A model generated the notes under the pieces. It ran no database searches and was not told where the DNA came from. It saw nothing but the letters and a program-made list of their open reading frames with translations. The position numbers and the translations under genes are program-made. A stretch of 64,000 nucleotides of DNA, from the NCBI GenBank assembly GCA_963714425.1, contig CAVQOI010000004.1, positions 673,940 to 737,939 of the forward strand. Reading direction: 5' to 3'. Below are positions 45,160 through 54,325 of the stretch, one piece after another. Source of the stretch: DATCYX01 sp963714425 (GTDB lineage: Bacteria > Chloroflexota > Anaerolineae > Anaerolineales > UBA4823). How positions within the stretch are numbered: position 1 is the first letter of the stretch; each line of letters begins with the position of its first letter.

Positions 45160-48100
45160 TTACCTCGCGAGCACGGGCAAATAATAATTGACATATATTT
45201 GCTCATTCGATAATTTGTAGAGCAATATCCGTTTTCTTGTCGATTTATTGGCCCAGGTATCGTAGGCTTCTGTAAAGATCTGGTTGTAACCCAGGGTAAG
45301 GTCACAGGAATAAAAATTCAAAGCGTATGGTGCAGTGAAATCATCACCAATATCGAGATAAAATCCAGGATTTGCAGGAACCCAACGATAGAAGCGCACT
45401 CGTTGAACTTGAATATTGTCGGTCGCGTCCGCTTGTAGACGAACGAGCTGGCACTTGACATCATAGGATTGTTCATCAGTTACCGGTAAGATCCATGAGA
45501 TCGTTGGCAGGGTTAAGTCCACCACGGTCGTAGAGGTTTCAGACTGATTATTGGTATCATCCGGGTCAAAGGTATTGCTCTCGACGTTGGCTTCATTGGT
45601 GATAATTCCCGCCGTTGATAGGCTTATCTGGGACCTAATAATGACCTGACGCGTATTCCCTGAAGGCATCGTACCCAAATCACAAGAGACCGGACCTGCC
45701 TCATCGTCACATCCAACTGATGAGCCCGTACTGATAAAAGTCAGGCCTGCCGGTAGGGTATCCGTCAAGATCACTCCGAATGCAGTCACCGGACCACTGT
45801 TCGTTATCACCAGCGTATAAGTGATCAAACCACCAGAAACTGCAGGCGAAGGCTCAGCCATCATCCAGAGTCGCAGATTAGCACTCAAAATAACGATATT
45901 GAGGTCGCTATCCGTCACCAACCCGCCTTCAGGCGTCACCGCCTCCACCAGGTTGGTGTACACACCCCCAGCCGTCCCAGCTGGCACCGTGTAGCTGGCG
46001 GTGATCACCCCGCTCTCCCCCACTCCCAGCGCTCCCACATCACAGGTGTAGTCCTGCGGGTCGCTGAGCGTGTCGCAGCTCCCCAGGCTGCTCTCCACCA
46101 AACCGCGGGTAAAGCCCACCGGCCAGGTATCCGTCACCACCACGCCGCTCGCCAGCGATGGACCTGCATTGGTCACCGTTATCACATACCCATAGGTCAC
46201 CCCATCCCCAGCCGTCACCTGGCTCACCCCATCGTCTTTGACGATGGACAAACCAGCTGTGGTCACCACCGTGGTGTCATCGCTATCCGTCACCAACCCG
46301 CCTTCAGGCGTCACCGCCTCCACCAGGTTGGTGTACACACCCCCAGCCGTCTCAGCTGGCACCGTGTAGCTGGCGGTGATCACCCCGCTCTCCCCCACTC
46401 CCAGCGCTCCCACATCACAGGTGTAGTCCTGCGGGTCGCTGAGCGTGTCGCAGCTCCCCAGGCTGCTCTCCACCAAACCGCGGGTAAAGCCCACCGGCCA
46501 GGTATCCGTCACCACCACGCCGCTCGCCAGCGATGGACCTGCATTGGTCACCGTTATCACATACCCATAGGTCACCCCATCCCCAGCCGTCACCTGGCTC
46601 ACCCCATCGTCTTTGAGGATGGACAAACCAGCTGTGGTCACCACCGTGGTGTCATCGCTATCCGTCACCAACCCGCCTTCAGGCGTCACCGCCTCCACCA
46701 GGTTGGTGTACACACCCCCAGCCGTCTCAGCTGGCACCGTGTAGCTGGCGGTGATCACCCCGCTCTCCCCCACTCCCAGCGCTCCCACATCACAGGTGTA
46801 GTCCTGCGGGTCGCTGAGCGTGTCGCAGCTCCCCAGGCTGCTCTCCACCAAACCGCGGGTAAAGCCCACCGGCCAGGTATCCGTCACCACCACGCCGCTC
46901 GCCAGCGATGGACCTGCATTGGTCACCGTTATCACATACCCATAGGTCACCCCATCCCCAGCCGTCACCTGGCTCACCCCATCGTCTTTGACGATGGACA
47001 AACCAGCTGTGGTCACCACCGTGGTGTCATCGCTATCCGTCACCAACCCGCCTTCAGGCGTCACCGCCTCCACCAGGTTGGTGTACACACCCCCAGCCGT
47101 CTCAGCTGGCACCGTGTAGCTGGCGGTGATCACCCCGCTCTCCCCCACTCCCAGCGCTCCCACATCACAGGTGAAGTCCTGCGGGTCGCTGAGCGTGTCG
47201 CAGCTCCCCAGGCTGCTCTCCACCAAACCGCGGGTAAAGCCCACCGGCCAGGTATCCGTCACCACCACGCCGCTCGCCAGCGATGGACCTGCATTGGTCA
47301 CCGTTATCACATACCCATAGGTCACCCCATCCCCAGCCGTCACCTGGCTCACCCCATCGTCTTTGACGATGGACAAACCAGCTGTGGTCACCACCGTGGT
47401 GTCATCGCTATCCGTCACCAACCCGCCTTCAGGCGTCACCGCCTCCACCAGGTTGGTGTACACACCCCCAGCCGTCCCAGCTGGCACCGTGTAGCTGGCG
47501 GTGATCACCCCGCTCTCCCCCACTCCCAGCGCTCCCACATCACAGGTGTAGTCCTGCGGGTCGCTGAGCGTGTCGCAGCTCCCCAGGCTGCTCTCCACCA
47601 AACCGCGGGTAAAGCCCACCGGCCAGGTATCCGTCACCACCACGCCGCTCGCCAGCGATGGACCTGCATTGGTCACCGTTATCACATACCCATAGGTCAC
47701 CCCATCCCCAGCTGTCACCTGGCTCACCCCATCGTCTTTGACGATGGACAAACCAGCTGTGGTCACCACCGTGGTGTCATCGCTATCCGTCACCAACCCG
47801 CCTTCAGGCGTCACCGCCTCCACCAGGTTGGTGTACACACCCCCAGCCGTCCCAGCTGGCACCGTGTAGCTGGCGGTGATCACCCCGCTCTGACCCGCAT
47901 CAAGGGCGCCGACTGAACAGGTGTAGTCCTGCGGGTCGCTGAGCGTGTCGCAGCTCCCCAGGCTGCTCTCCACCAAACCGCGGGTAAAGCCCACCGGCCA
48001 GGTATCCGTCACCACCACGCCGCTCGCCAGCGATGGACCTGCATTGGTCACCGTTATCACATACCCATAGGTCACCCCATCCCCAGCCGTCACCTGGCTC

Positions 48101-48978
48101 ACCCCATCGTCTTTGACGATGGACAAACCAGCTGTGGTCACCACCGTGGTGTCATCGCTATCCGTCACCAACCCGCCTTCAGGCGTCACCGCCTCCACCA
48201 GGTTGGTGTACACACCCCCAGCCGTCCCAGCTGGCACCGTGTAGCTGGCGGTGATCACCCCGCTCTCCCCCACTCCCAGCGCTCCCACATCACAGGTGTA
48301 GTCCTGCGGGTCGCTGAGCGTGTCGCAGCTCCCCAGGCTGCTCTCCACCAAACCGCGGGTAAAGCCCACCGGCCAGGTATCCGTCACCACCACGCCGCTC
48401 GCCAGCGATGGACCTGCATTGGTCACCGTTATCACATACCCATAGGTCACCCCATCCCCAGCCGTCACCTGGCTCACCCCATCGTCTTTGACTACCAGCA
48501 GGTCTGCAGAGGTTATTACATTTGTAGTTTCTTCAACACTATTGTCAAGAGGATCAAGATCCGGCTCTTGGGCAAACGCGCTGGCACGGTTCACGATGCT
48601 CCCTATGATAGATGGATCTACCTGAACTGTAATCGTGACCGAGGCTGTGCTTCCAAGATCTATATCACCCAGAGTACAGGTTACATTGTGTGGCCCTATA
48701 TCGTAAGCACATGTATTTGTTGCTGCTATGTAATCGACATCAGTTGGCAGCGTGTCTGTCAGAAGGACACTACTGGCTAACAATGAGCCGTTATTCGTGA
48801 TTGTGAGGGTATATGTCAGCACATTCCCGGCAATCACGGGATTTGGAGAAGATGTTTTTACTAATTGAAGATTAACATCATCATTTGGCGCACTCACTGC
48901 AACACTCAGTGCAGGAAACAACCAGAGCGCTACAGCAGCTCCGAAAAAAACCACACAGATGCGAAATGCCTTCTTCAT
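45160..48978 (-). CDS. Large DUF11-repeat surface protein
   Basis: A 1272-residue secreted protein. The signal peptide (MKKAFRICVVFFGAAVALWL, to about 30) is followed by a divergent DUF11 domain (about 35-155), seven near-identical 125-residue DUF11 units, and one more divergent DUF11 domain (SANLRLWMMAEPSPAVSGGL). A roughly 90-residue Ig-like end domain carries two cysteines, and the protein finishes YYLPVLAR. Each repeat opens SIVKDDGVSQVTAGDGVTYG and has conserved cysteines in SCDTLSDPQDYTC. It probably forms a long stalk on the cell surface. The start is ATG 48978 behind GGAGA; a longer frame to 49047 is not supported. Confidence 0.88.
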   Translation of the reverse strand: MKKAFRICVVFFGAAVALWLFPALSVAVSAPNDDVNLQLVKTSSPNPVIAGNVLTYTLTITNNGSLLASSVLLTDTLPTDVDYIAATNTCAYDIGPHNVTCTLGDIDLGSTASVTITVQVDPSIIGSIVNRASAFAQEPDLDPLDNSVEETTNVITSADLLVVKDDGVSQVTAGDGVTYGYVITVTNAGPSLASGVVVTDTWPVGFTRGLVESSLGSCDTLSDPQDYTCDVGALGVGESGVITASYTVPAGTAGGVYTNLVEAVTPEGGLVTDSDDTTVVTTAGLSIVKDDGVSQVTAGDGVTYGYVITVTNAGPSLASGVVVTDTWPVGFTRGLVESSLGSCDTLSDPQDYTCSVGALDAGQSGVITASYTVPAGTAGGVYTNLVEAVTPEGGLVTDSDDTTVVTTAGLSIVKDDGVSQVTAGDGVTYGYVITVTNAGPSLASGVVVTDTWPVGFTRGLVESSLGSCDTLSDPQDYTCDVGALGVGESGVITASYTVPAGTAGGVYTNLVEAVTPEGGLVTDSDDTTVVTTAGLSIVKDDGVSQVTAGDGVTYGYVITVTNAGPSLASGVVVTDTWPVGFTRGLVESSLGSCDTLSDPQDFTCDVGALGVGESGVITASYTVPAETAGGVYTNLVEAVTPEGGLVTDSDDTTVVTTAGLSIVKDDGVSQVTAGDGVTYGYVITVTNAGPSLASGVVVTDTWPVGFTRGLVESSLGSCDTLSDPQDYTCDVGALGVGESGVITASYTVPAETAGGVYTNLVEAVTPEGGLVTDSDDTTVVTTAGLSILKDDGVSQVTAGDGVTYGYVITVTNAGPSLASGVVVTDTWPVGFTRGLVESSLGSCDTLSDPQDYTCDVGALGVGESGVITASYTVPAETAGGVYTNLVEAVTPEGGLVTDSDDTTVVTTAGLSIVKDDGVSQVTAGDGVTYGYVITVTNAGPSLASGVVVTDTWPVGFTRGLVESSLGSCDTLSDPQDYTCDVGALGVGESGVITASYTVPAGTAGGVYTNLVEAVTPEGGLVTDSDLNIVILSANLRLWMMAEPSPAVSGGLITYTLVITNSGPVTAFGVILTDTLPAGLTFISTGSSVGCDDEAGPVSCDLGTMPSGNTRQVIIRSQISLSTAGIITNEANVESNTFDPDDTNNQSETSTTVVDLTLPTISWILPVTDEQSYDVKCQLVRLQADATDNIQVQRVRFYRWVPANPGFYLDIGDDFTAPYALNFYSCDLTLGYNQIFTEAYDTWANKSTRKRILLYKLSNEQIYVNYYLPVLAR
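45890..48500. repeat. Seven tandem 375-bp repeats
   Basis: The marker GAGCGTGTCGCAGCT recurs at 46066, 46441, 46816, 47191, 47566, 47941 and 48316, an exact 375-base period. Copies differ at few places: a Gly/Glu swap (AGTAGG or AETAGG), one SILKDD, one DFTC, and one copy with a divergent 40-base patch near 47890-47925. The array boundaries are approximate. Confidence 0.92.
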
Positions 48979-49080
48979 GAATTGTTCTCCGTATCTGCCC
49001 TCTATTTCTCGTTTAGCGAGAAACGCACAGATCACAGCACGTAGCAATAACCATTACAAGGAATAAGATTGTATCCAGCC

Positions 49081-49974
49081 CTACGGTGGAGGCTCTGTCG
49101 GTGGCGGCTCGCGTGTTGGAGGGGGAGGCTCCGTCGGCGGAGGTTCCCGTGTGGGGGGCGGTTGCGTTGGGTTTGGATTTTGGTCTTGCCCTGGCTTCGG
49201 GGTTTTCGTAGGGGTGGGTAGGCTGAATACACGTCTAGTTGCCGTCAATGTGGGAGTGACTGTCGAGGTATCCTGAGGTGTTGACATAACCACATTGGTT
49301 AGGAGAAGCATAGACGGCGTAATGGATAAGGCTGGCACTGGAATCCTGGATGTCAATCCTGTATATGCTGAGGGGTCATCTGCGCACTGGCCCGGTCCAA
49401 CTATGCCCCTGTTAAATTCTTCCAAGCTCATTACCAGTTGCATTGCTTGCTGTGCCTCTGATTCCAAGAGCATTGCGCCAGGAGGATGCAAAGACAACCA
49501 CTCGCTTGTTTCGCTCATGATGCCCTCAATTCTTGAGGGGTCGGCGCCATACACAAGATTATTGTACGTGGCAACAAATTCTACTAACAAAAGGATTGAA
49601 GCATCGACAGTGGAGGTTTGGATAACCGTGACAACTTCATCTTTCCCAGTAGAAAAATCGCCCAAAATAAATTGACCCGGCCATTTATCAAGTTGGTACA
49701 CCCAATAGATTGCTGTCCGGGTGCAATTTGGATCGATTGTTGCAGTGGCTGTGATTAAGCCATTTTGAGCAGTTGCAACTGCGAGTGATTGTGTAAAAGT
49801 CAAAGCAGGTGTGTTTGTGTTCAATATTGGAATTGCCACATCAATTGGCGGATCCCAAACAACCCCCCCATAATAAATAACAGGAAGTAAAATGGCGAAA
49901 AGGATAGCAGCTACTATGACTGCCCCAATCACCAGCAAAACCAGCCATCGAGAATTTGTGGTTTCCACGCCCAA
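49081..49974 (-). CDS. Membrane-anchored proline-rich protein
   Basis: A 297-residue protein with one N-terminal transmembrane helix (about residues 10-33) and an extracytoplasmic domain of about 190 residues that I do not recognise (helical, with LSLHPPGAMLLESEAQQAM). A Thr/Pro-rich C-terminus contains repeated PPPTREPPPTEPPP units and runs to the stop. It starts with TTG 49974 behind AAGGA; GTG 49968 is an alternative. The proline tail could cross or bind the cell wall. It lies just upstream of the DUF11 protein on the same strand, about 100 bases away, so both may be expressed together. Confidence 0.65.
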   Translation of the reverse strand: MGVETTNSRWLVLLVIGAVIVAAILFAILLPVIYYGGVVWDPPIDVAIPILNTNTPALTFTQSLAVATAQNGLITATATIDPNCTRTAIYWVYQLDKWPGQFILGDFSTGKDEVVTVIQTSTVDASILLLVEFVATYNNLVYGADPSRIEGIMSETSEWLSLHPPGAMLLESEAQQAMQLVMSLEEFNRGIVGPGQCADDPSAYTGLTSRIPVPALSITPSMLLLTNVVMSTPQDTSTVTPTLTATRRVFSLPTPTKTPKPGQDQNPNPTQPPPTREPPPTEPPPPTREPPPTEPPP

Positions 49975-50161
49975 CCCTATCCTTCGCCGATGAGTTCAGG
50001 ACAATTGAAGAACTCTTATCCATTCCATAATAGCTAAGGATAAACCCTACGTCAAGACCATAATCGATGAATGGGATTTTTAGAATGACCTGGCTGGTGC
50101 TCAAAAATGCGATAGAATGATTATATCCGACAAACTAACTCTAATTTAGGAGAGGGGTCTG

Positions 50162-50665
50162 ATGGAAAATCTTAAATCGCTAATCGAACAGCTCCGGGCT
50201 TCGGGTTTCAATCCGAAGGTCAACCTGACCCTGTCACAGGATGAACTTGATATTGAAGCGCTCAAGAAGCTTCACGCGCAATTATTGGCGGCAGGAATCC
50301 CTCCCGAGATCCATATCAATCTCAGTGTGAGCAGCAGGGTAAGCACACAGCCCGATGCAGGCCAGGACTCAACTGTTGAAAAAAGTACTGCCGTTGTGGT
50401 CAGCGATGATAAGCTGAATTGCTTCATCTTTAAGAAGCGTGATGGTGCCGGGAAACCTATCTTCGCTATCCGTGAACCACGCATCCAGCTCTTCCGTGGA
50501 GACCGATTTTTCGTCTCTGCTGATCGCCGGGAAAGCGACAAAGATCCAGGGGATGGGACAATATTCGGAACGGGCAATATCCGCATGTACTACATCGTTG
50601 ATTGTCCTTCCAAACCTGAGGCTGTCGGTATGTATGTAAAACAATCGGAGGTGATGCTTGCCTGA
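50162..50665 (+). CDS. Hypothetical protein upstream of msrA
   Basis: A 167-residue cytoplasmic-looking protein. The first 60 residues alternate helix and strand with two similar halves: IEQLRASGFNPKVNLTLS and HAQLLAAGIPPEIHINLS, an internal repeat. After a short polar linker, a beta-rich domain (CFIFKKRDGAGKPIFAIREP, IQLFRGDRFFVSADRRES) follows. I do not recognise it. The start is ATG 50162 behind AGGAGAGGGG. Its last codons overlap the msrA start, implying coupled translation. Confidence 0.65.
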   Translation: MENLKSLIEQLRASGFNPKVNLTLSQDELDIEALKKLHAQLLAAGIPPEIHINLSVSSRVSTQPDAGQDSTVEKSTAVVVSDDKLNCFIFKKRDGAGKPIFAIREPRIQLFRGDRFFVSADRRESDKDPGDGTIFGTGNIRMYYIVDCPSKPEAVGMYVKQSEVMLA

Positions 50666-51212
50666 CAAACTGGACGATAACTTGCAAGTAGCCACCCTTG
50701 GCGGTGGTTGTTTTTGGTGCCTGGAAGCAGTCTACGACCAGCTTCAAGGAGTGATTGATGTCCTCTCTGGGTATGCAGGAGGTGATGTGCCTAACCCCAC
50801 CTACCAGCAGGTGTGCTCCGAGCGCACCGGTCACGCTGAGGTGGTCAGAGTGACCTTCGACACTGACCAGATCAGCTACCGCGAGATCCTGGAAGTGTTT
50901 TTCAGCATCCACGATCCCACAACGCTAAATCGGCAAGGCGCCGATATAGGATCACAGTACCGCTCAGTGATCTTCTATCACGACGAATCCCAAAAAGCCA
51001 CGGCCGATGCCCTGATCGATGAGCTCAGCAAAGATGCGGTTTGGAAAGATCCGATCGTCACACAGCTGGTACCCACAAGCGAGTTTTACACTGCCGAAGA
51101 CTACCATCAGGAGTATTTCGCCCGCAATCCCTGGCAGGGCTACTGCCAGGTGGTCATCGCCCCCAAGCTGGCAAAGTTCCGCAAGCATTACGCCGAACGA
51201 TTGAAAGCCTGA
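50658..51212 (+). CDS. msrA: Peptide methionine sulfoxide reductase A
   Basis: A 184-residue MsrA that reduces methionine-S-sulfoxide. The catalytic motif is GCFWC, with nucleophile Cys18. The usual GYAGGDVPNPTYQQVC, GHAEVV and GSQYRS blocks follow, and EDYHQEY near the C-terminus. Another Cys near the end (WQGYCQVV) may act in recycling. It starts at TTG 50658, seven bases after CGGAGG, overlapping the upstream gene by eight bases. No MsrB is adjacent. Confidence 0.94.
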   Translation: MPDKLDDNLQVATLGGGCFWCLEAVYDQLQGVIDVLSGYAGGDVPNPTYQQVCSERTGHAEVVRVTFDTDQISYREILEVFFSIHDPTTLNRQGADIGSQYRSVIFYHDESQKATADALIDELSKDAVWKDPIVTQLVPTSEFYTAEDYHQEYFARNPWQGYCQVVIAPKLAKFRKHYAERLKA

Positions 51213-51373
51213 ATATTTTTCAGCGGTTTCAGGTACCCAGACAATCTCTTCGCCATATCAGGCTTCGATCGTATGGCGCATGGGGAGTGTCACCCCAATT
51301 GCCAGCACAAAAGACAGTAAGTACAGCGCGCCATAAGGGATCATAAATCCCACCTCACGGTAGATTTTAATCC

Positions 51374-52351
51374 CTATCGTTCGTAAGTGATGGGCTGTGC
51401 CAGCTTCACTTTTATAAAAGCCCAGGGAGCGCCAAATAATGCCCAGAAGGCAACAGCCGCGTAACGAATGTAACGCAAGATGTAACCAGGAATGGTTTCG
51501 TCAGCTGCAAACAGGCTGAAGAGTATATCCAGGCCAAGATAGATTGCCAGTACACCCGCGATTCCCAAAAGATATCGGCCCGCCTGCAGGAGCGCAGGCC
51601 CTTTGACCTGGAAGCGCGCATGCTCCCACATCAAGGTGAAACCGGCGATGGCGCCAAACGATGCTCCCCCAAGGGTGAAAAAATGCGTTAGCGACCGTGC
51701 GTTGGTGGCATAACTCGCCCACTCTGGGGGGTCCGGATAGGGTGCAACAACAAGGCGAATTAGCATACCCAGGAGGATGATCAAAAGCGAGAGTGCGAAC
51801 CCCAGGACGATGTGCTTGTTCGTGTGTTGTTTTCTTAACCAATCCACTGCCCCAGGCTCGAAGCGAGAATAAAGATAAACAGCAAGAATTCCAAGCAGCC
51901 ACCCACCTAACACATCATGGGGGAAGTGCACACCCAAATACAGGCGCGAAAGCCCAATCAAGAAGATCAGAGCGATGGATAGCACCCATAGCGAATTTCT
52001 GCGCAGGGTCGTTGCCAGGAATCCCCAAACAGCCAGCGAATTACTGGCGTGGGTAGAGGGGATTCCGTAGGAAGATTCTGCCGACAACGCTCGCACATCG
52101 CCCACCCAGTAGGGTCTGGGTTGGTGAAAGAGCAATTTTCCCGCGCTTCCCAGGATATCCGTACCTACCAGTACCAGGAGCAAGCGGAAGCCCAGCTGGC
52201 TGTCAACAATCCAGTAAATGAATGGAATCACGAGGAGATAAAATTCAATTGTCCCCAAGAAGGACAGAAATTTCATTATACTATCTAGCATTGGGCTTAA
52301 CGTCTGTATTGCCTGGACAAGCTGGATGCCAATATCAAAAAGTGGGTTCAT
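51374..52351 (-). CDS. PAP2-family membrane phosphatase
   Basis: A 325-residue multi-pass protein. The phosphatase signature is spread over three motifs: GKLLFHQPRP, the central SYGIPSTHASNS, and SRLYLGVHFPHDVLGG, with the catalytic His in the last. About eight membrane helices are present; the C-terminal third (about 200-325) has extra helices beyond the core domain. Likely substrates are undecaprenyl-diphosphate or phosphatidic acid. Its ATG is at 52351. It is a single-gene unit on this strand, convergent with msrA. Confidence 0.87.
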   Translation of the reverse strand: MNPLFDIGIQLVQAIQTLSPMLDSIMKFLSFLGTIEFYLLVIPFIYWIVDSQLGFRLLLVLVGTDILGSAGKLLFHQPRPYWVGDVRALSAESSYGIPSTHASNSLAVWGFLATTLRRNSLWVLSIALIFLIGLSRLYLGVHFPHDVLGGWLLGILAVYLYSRFEPGAVDWLRKQHTNKHIVLGFALSLLIILLGMLIRLVVAPYPDPPEWASYATNARSLTHFFTLGGASFGAIAGFTLMWEHARFQVKGPALLQAGRYLLGIAGVLAIYLGLDILFSLFAADETIPGYILRYIRYAAVAFWALFGAPWAFIKVKLAQPITYER

Positions 52352-52467
52352 GCATGCCTCCTAGAAATCAGATTTGCCGTGGTCGACCTACTCTCTTGAA
52401 TTGATGACCCAACCTGTAGTAATATCTCTTCGTTATCCGTACTCACTCAATATACCCAGGAGGAAAA

Positions 52468-52677
52468 ATGAAACTCAGTGCTCGTAATACGCTGAAAGGA
52501 AAAGTTAAGAAAGTTGTCCGTGGAGCGGTGAATTCGGAGGTGACTATCGAGTTGAAAGGTGGCGAGCAGATCACATCCATTATAACCAACAGCTCGGTTG
52601 ATAGGTTAAACCTGCAAGAGGGTGGTGAGGCGTATGCAGTGATCAAAGCTTCGAGCGTAATGATCGCTGTCGACTGA
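52468..52677 (+). CDS. Molbindin (TOBE/Mop domain protein)
   Basis: A 69-residue single-domain Mop protein: SARNTLKGKVKKVVRGAVNSEV, then VTIELKGGEQITSIITNSSV and GGEAYAVIKASSVMIAVD. Such molbindins bind molybdate or tungstate as oligomers, storing the oxyanion. The start is ATG 52468 behind AGGAGG. It is followed by a strong terminator, so it is transcribed alone. With MoaA at 4558, it indicates molybdenum or tungsten enzyme use. Confidence 0.9.
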   Translation: MKLSARNTLKGKVKKVVRGAVNSEVTIELKGGEQITSIITNSSVDRLNLQEGGEAYAVIKASSVMIAVD

Positions 52678-52708
52678 ATGCTTCCAGAACTTGTGATTGA
52701 AGAAAATC

Positions 52709-52735
52709 GGGCAGGCAGTGTGCCTGCCCTTTTTC
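52709..52735. terminator. Rho-independent terminator after the molbindin gene
   Basis: GGGCAGGCA (52709-52717) pairs perfectly with TGCCTGCCC (52721-52729) around GTG and is followed by TTTTT on the plus strand. The minus-strand gene ending at 52734 reads the same hairpin with a shorter T-rich tail, so it may work in both directions. Confidence 0.85.
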
Positions 52736-54158
52736 ATTGAGTCTTTGGTGGAAATCCCAGATCCGCTACCATCGCCAGCAGCAGCCACAGGCTCAAGCGT
52801 AGCGGCATCACCCCGCCAAGCGTGTGGCGCACCACACCGCGCACCTCCGCCAGGTAACCCACGGTAAGCATAACCATCCCTCCCAAAACGAGCCAGGCAG
52901 CTAGACACGCCCAGGTTATGGCCTGAGGAGTGCGCAGGTGCAGAGCCAGGGCAAATAATAGGATCACTAGAAACACATCTGCCAGGATCGTCCCGCTCCA
53001 GGTAGGGTGCAGGAAGTGACCCAGCGGCGCCAGCCACTCCGGGCGCTGCATATAGGCCTTCAAGCGGGGATGCACATCCTCTACAGTACGCTCCCGGTAA
53101 TAAGGCTGCAGGTTTTCATTAAATACATACTCCAGGTCGTTGTACACCATTAGAAATGCCCAGCGCGGGTTGGCCAATAAGAATAGGTAATAGGTGCTAA
53201 GACCATCCTGACGCGCCCATTCCATAAATTTATCCTGCTCGAAAATACCACTGCGATCGGATTGACCGCGGATCGCCAGGATCTCTGTCGTCGCCGGCAT
53301 GCCCCGGACCTCAAAGAAGGCCACACGGGCAGGGTAGCGGAAAACGTAGGCGGTCATGTTGTTAAGCAAAGGCAGCAGCCAGCGCTGGCTGATACGAAAG
53401 GTCACTTGGTGGAAGACAAGCAAGCCAAACAACAACGCCACAAGCACAGCCAGCGGACCGGCTGACGGCAGCTTCCGTCGAAAGGCGACCAATAAAAACA
53501 CAGAAAGGAAAAAAAGGCTGACGAGCAATATATAAGCATTGCTGTCTCGCGTAAAAACCCAGATCGCCATCACAACAGTGAACACGCCCATCAAGGCTCG
53601 CGTGATCCAGGTCCTCCCTTCGCCCTCCTTAGCCAAGTGAAAAGCCAGCTCGATCCCCACTGCAGTCATTCCGGCGTACAGGGAAAACGAGAGCAATTCG
53701 GCGACCAGCAATTGATCCCAATCAGCGAGCTGCGGGCTGAATGCGAAGAAGAATATCAGGAGCGCAGCTCCCGCTCTTACCCATAGTGGTCTCAGGTGCC
53801 AGAAAGTTACCAGCGCCAGGCACCCCCAGCACAGGATAGACATGAGAGTCTGCAGTACCACAATGGGGATGAACTCGCGCTGGTAACTTAAACTTACTGG
53901 GTCACTGCGAGCTGGATCTGCAACGAGATAATCACTGTATCCGCTGGGAGGTTGGAAGATCTTATACAACAGTGGGAGTGTCGCCGCCCGTTGGCTAGTA
54001 AAGAAACGACTGGTGGGGAAGGTGACCTTCGCCGCTTCGAGATAACTGGCAGTATCCTGGGTGCCGGTTGAGAAGGTCAGTTTATCGTACGCGCCCAGGC
54101 GGATGAAGACGGCCGCCGAAAAAAGGAGCAAAAACACCACCCACGGGTATCTATTCAT
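52734..54158 (-). CDS. Multi-pass membrane protein (GT-C-like), unknown
   Basis: A 474-residue protein with about ten hydrophobic helices. It begins MNRYPWVVFLLLFSAAVFIRLGAY, and its first loop has the polar TGTQDTASYLEAAKVTFPTSRFFTSQRA segment, similar in place to the acidic loop of GT-C glycosyltransferases. A large extracytoplasmic part (about 270-385) contains RGQSDRSGIFEQDKFMEW. I cannot assign a function; a polyprenyl-linked transferase is the best guess. ATG 54158. It is divergent from the GntR regulator. Confidence 0.6.
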   Translation of the reverse strand: MNRYPWVVFLLLFSAAVFIRLGAYDKLTFSTGTQDTASYLEAAKVTFPTSRFFTSQRAATLPLLYKIFQPPSGYSDYLVADPARSDPVSLSYQREFIPIVVLQTLMSILCWGCLALVTFWHLRPLWVRAGAALLIFFFAFSPQLADWDQLLVAELLSFSLYAGMTAVGIELAFHLAKEGEGRTWITRALMGVFTVVMAIWVFTRDSNAYILLVSLFFLSVFLLVAFRRKLPSAGPLAVLVALLFGLLVFHQVTFRISQRWLLPLLNNMTAYVFRYPARVAFFEVRGMPATTEILAIRGQSDRSGIFEQDKFMEWARQDGLSTYYLFLLANPRWAFLMVYNDLEYVFNENLQPYYRERTVEDVHPRLKAYMQRPEWLAPLGHFLHPTWSGTILADVFLVILLFALALHLRTPQAITWACLAAWLVLGGMVMLTVGYLAEVRGVVRHTLGGVMPLRLSLWLLLAMVADLGFPPKTQ

Positions 54159-54253
54159 TATGAGTCAACCCCTATTCCCACCGCTGAGAGCATTCTATCT
54201 CAGGAATGGTAGGTGGGCAACGAGCAATTCTGACATAGATTTATCAATTATAG

Positions 54254-54308
54254 CTGACAGATTCACCAATTGAATGTATAATCAGTGGTATAAGAAGTGT
54301 ATACCACT
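54254..54308 (+). promoter_or_regulatory. Promoter and operator of the GntR regulator
   Basis: CTGACA (54254-54259), a 17-base spacer and a perfect TATAAT (54277-54282) form a strong promoter. AGTGGTATA (54284-54292) and TATACCACT (54300-54308) are exact reverse complements around seven bases and cover the expected transcription start. GTATA/TATAC half-sites are usual for GntR/HutC-type repressors, so autoregulation and control of the methyltransferase locus are likely. Confidence 0.75.
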
Positions 54309-54325
54309 ATACCGATCTAAAACCA

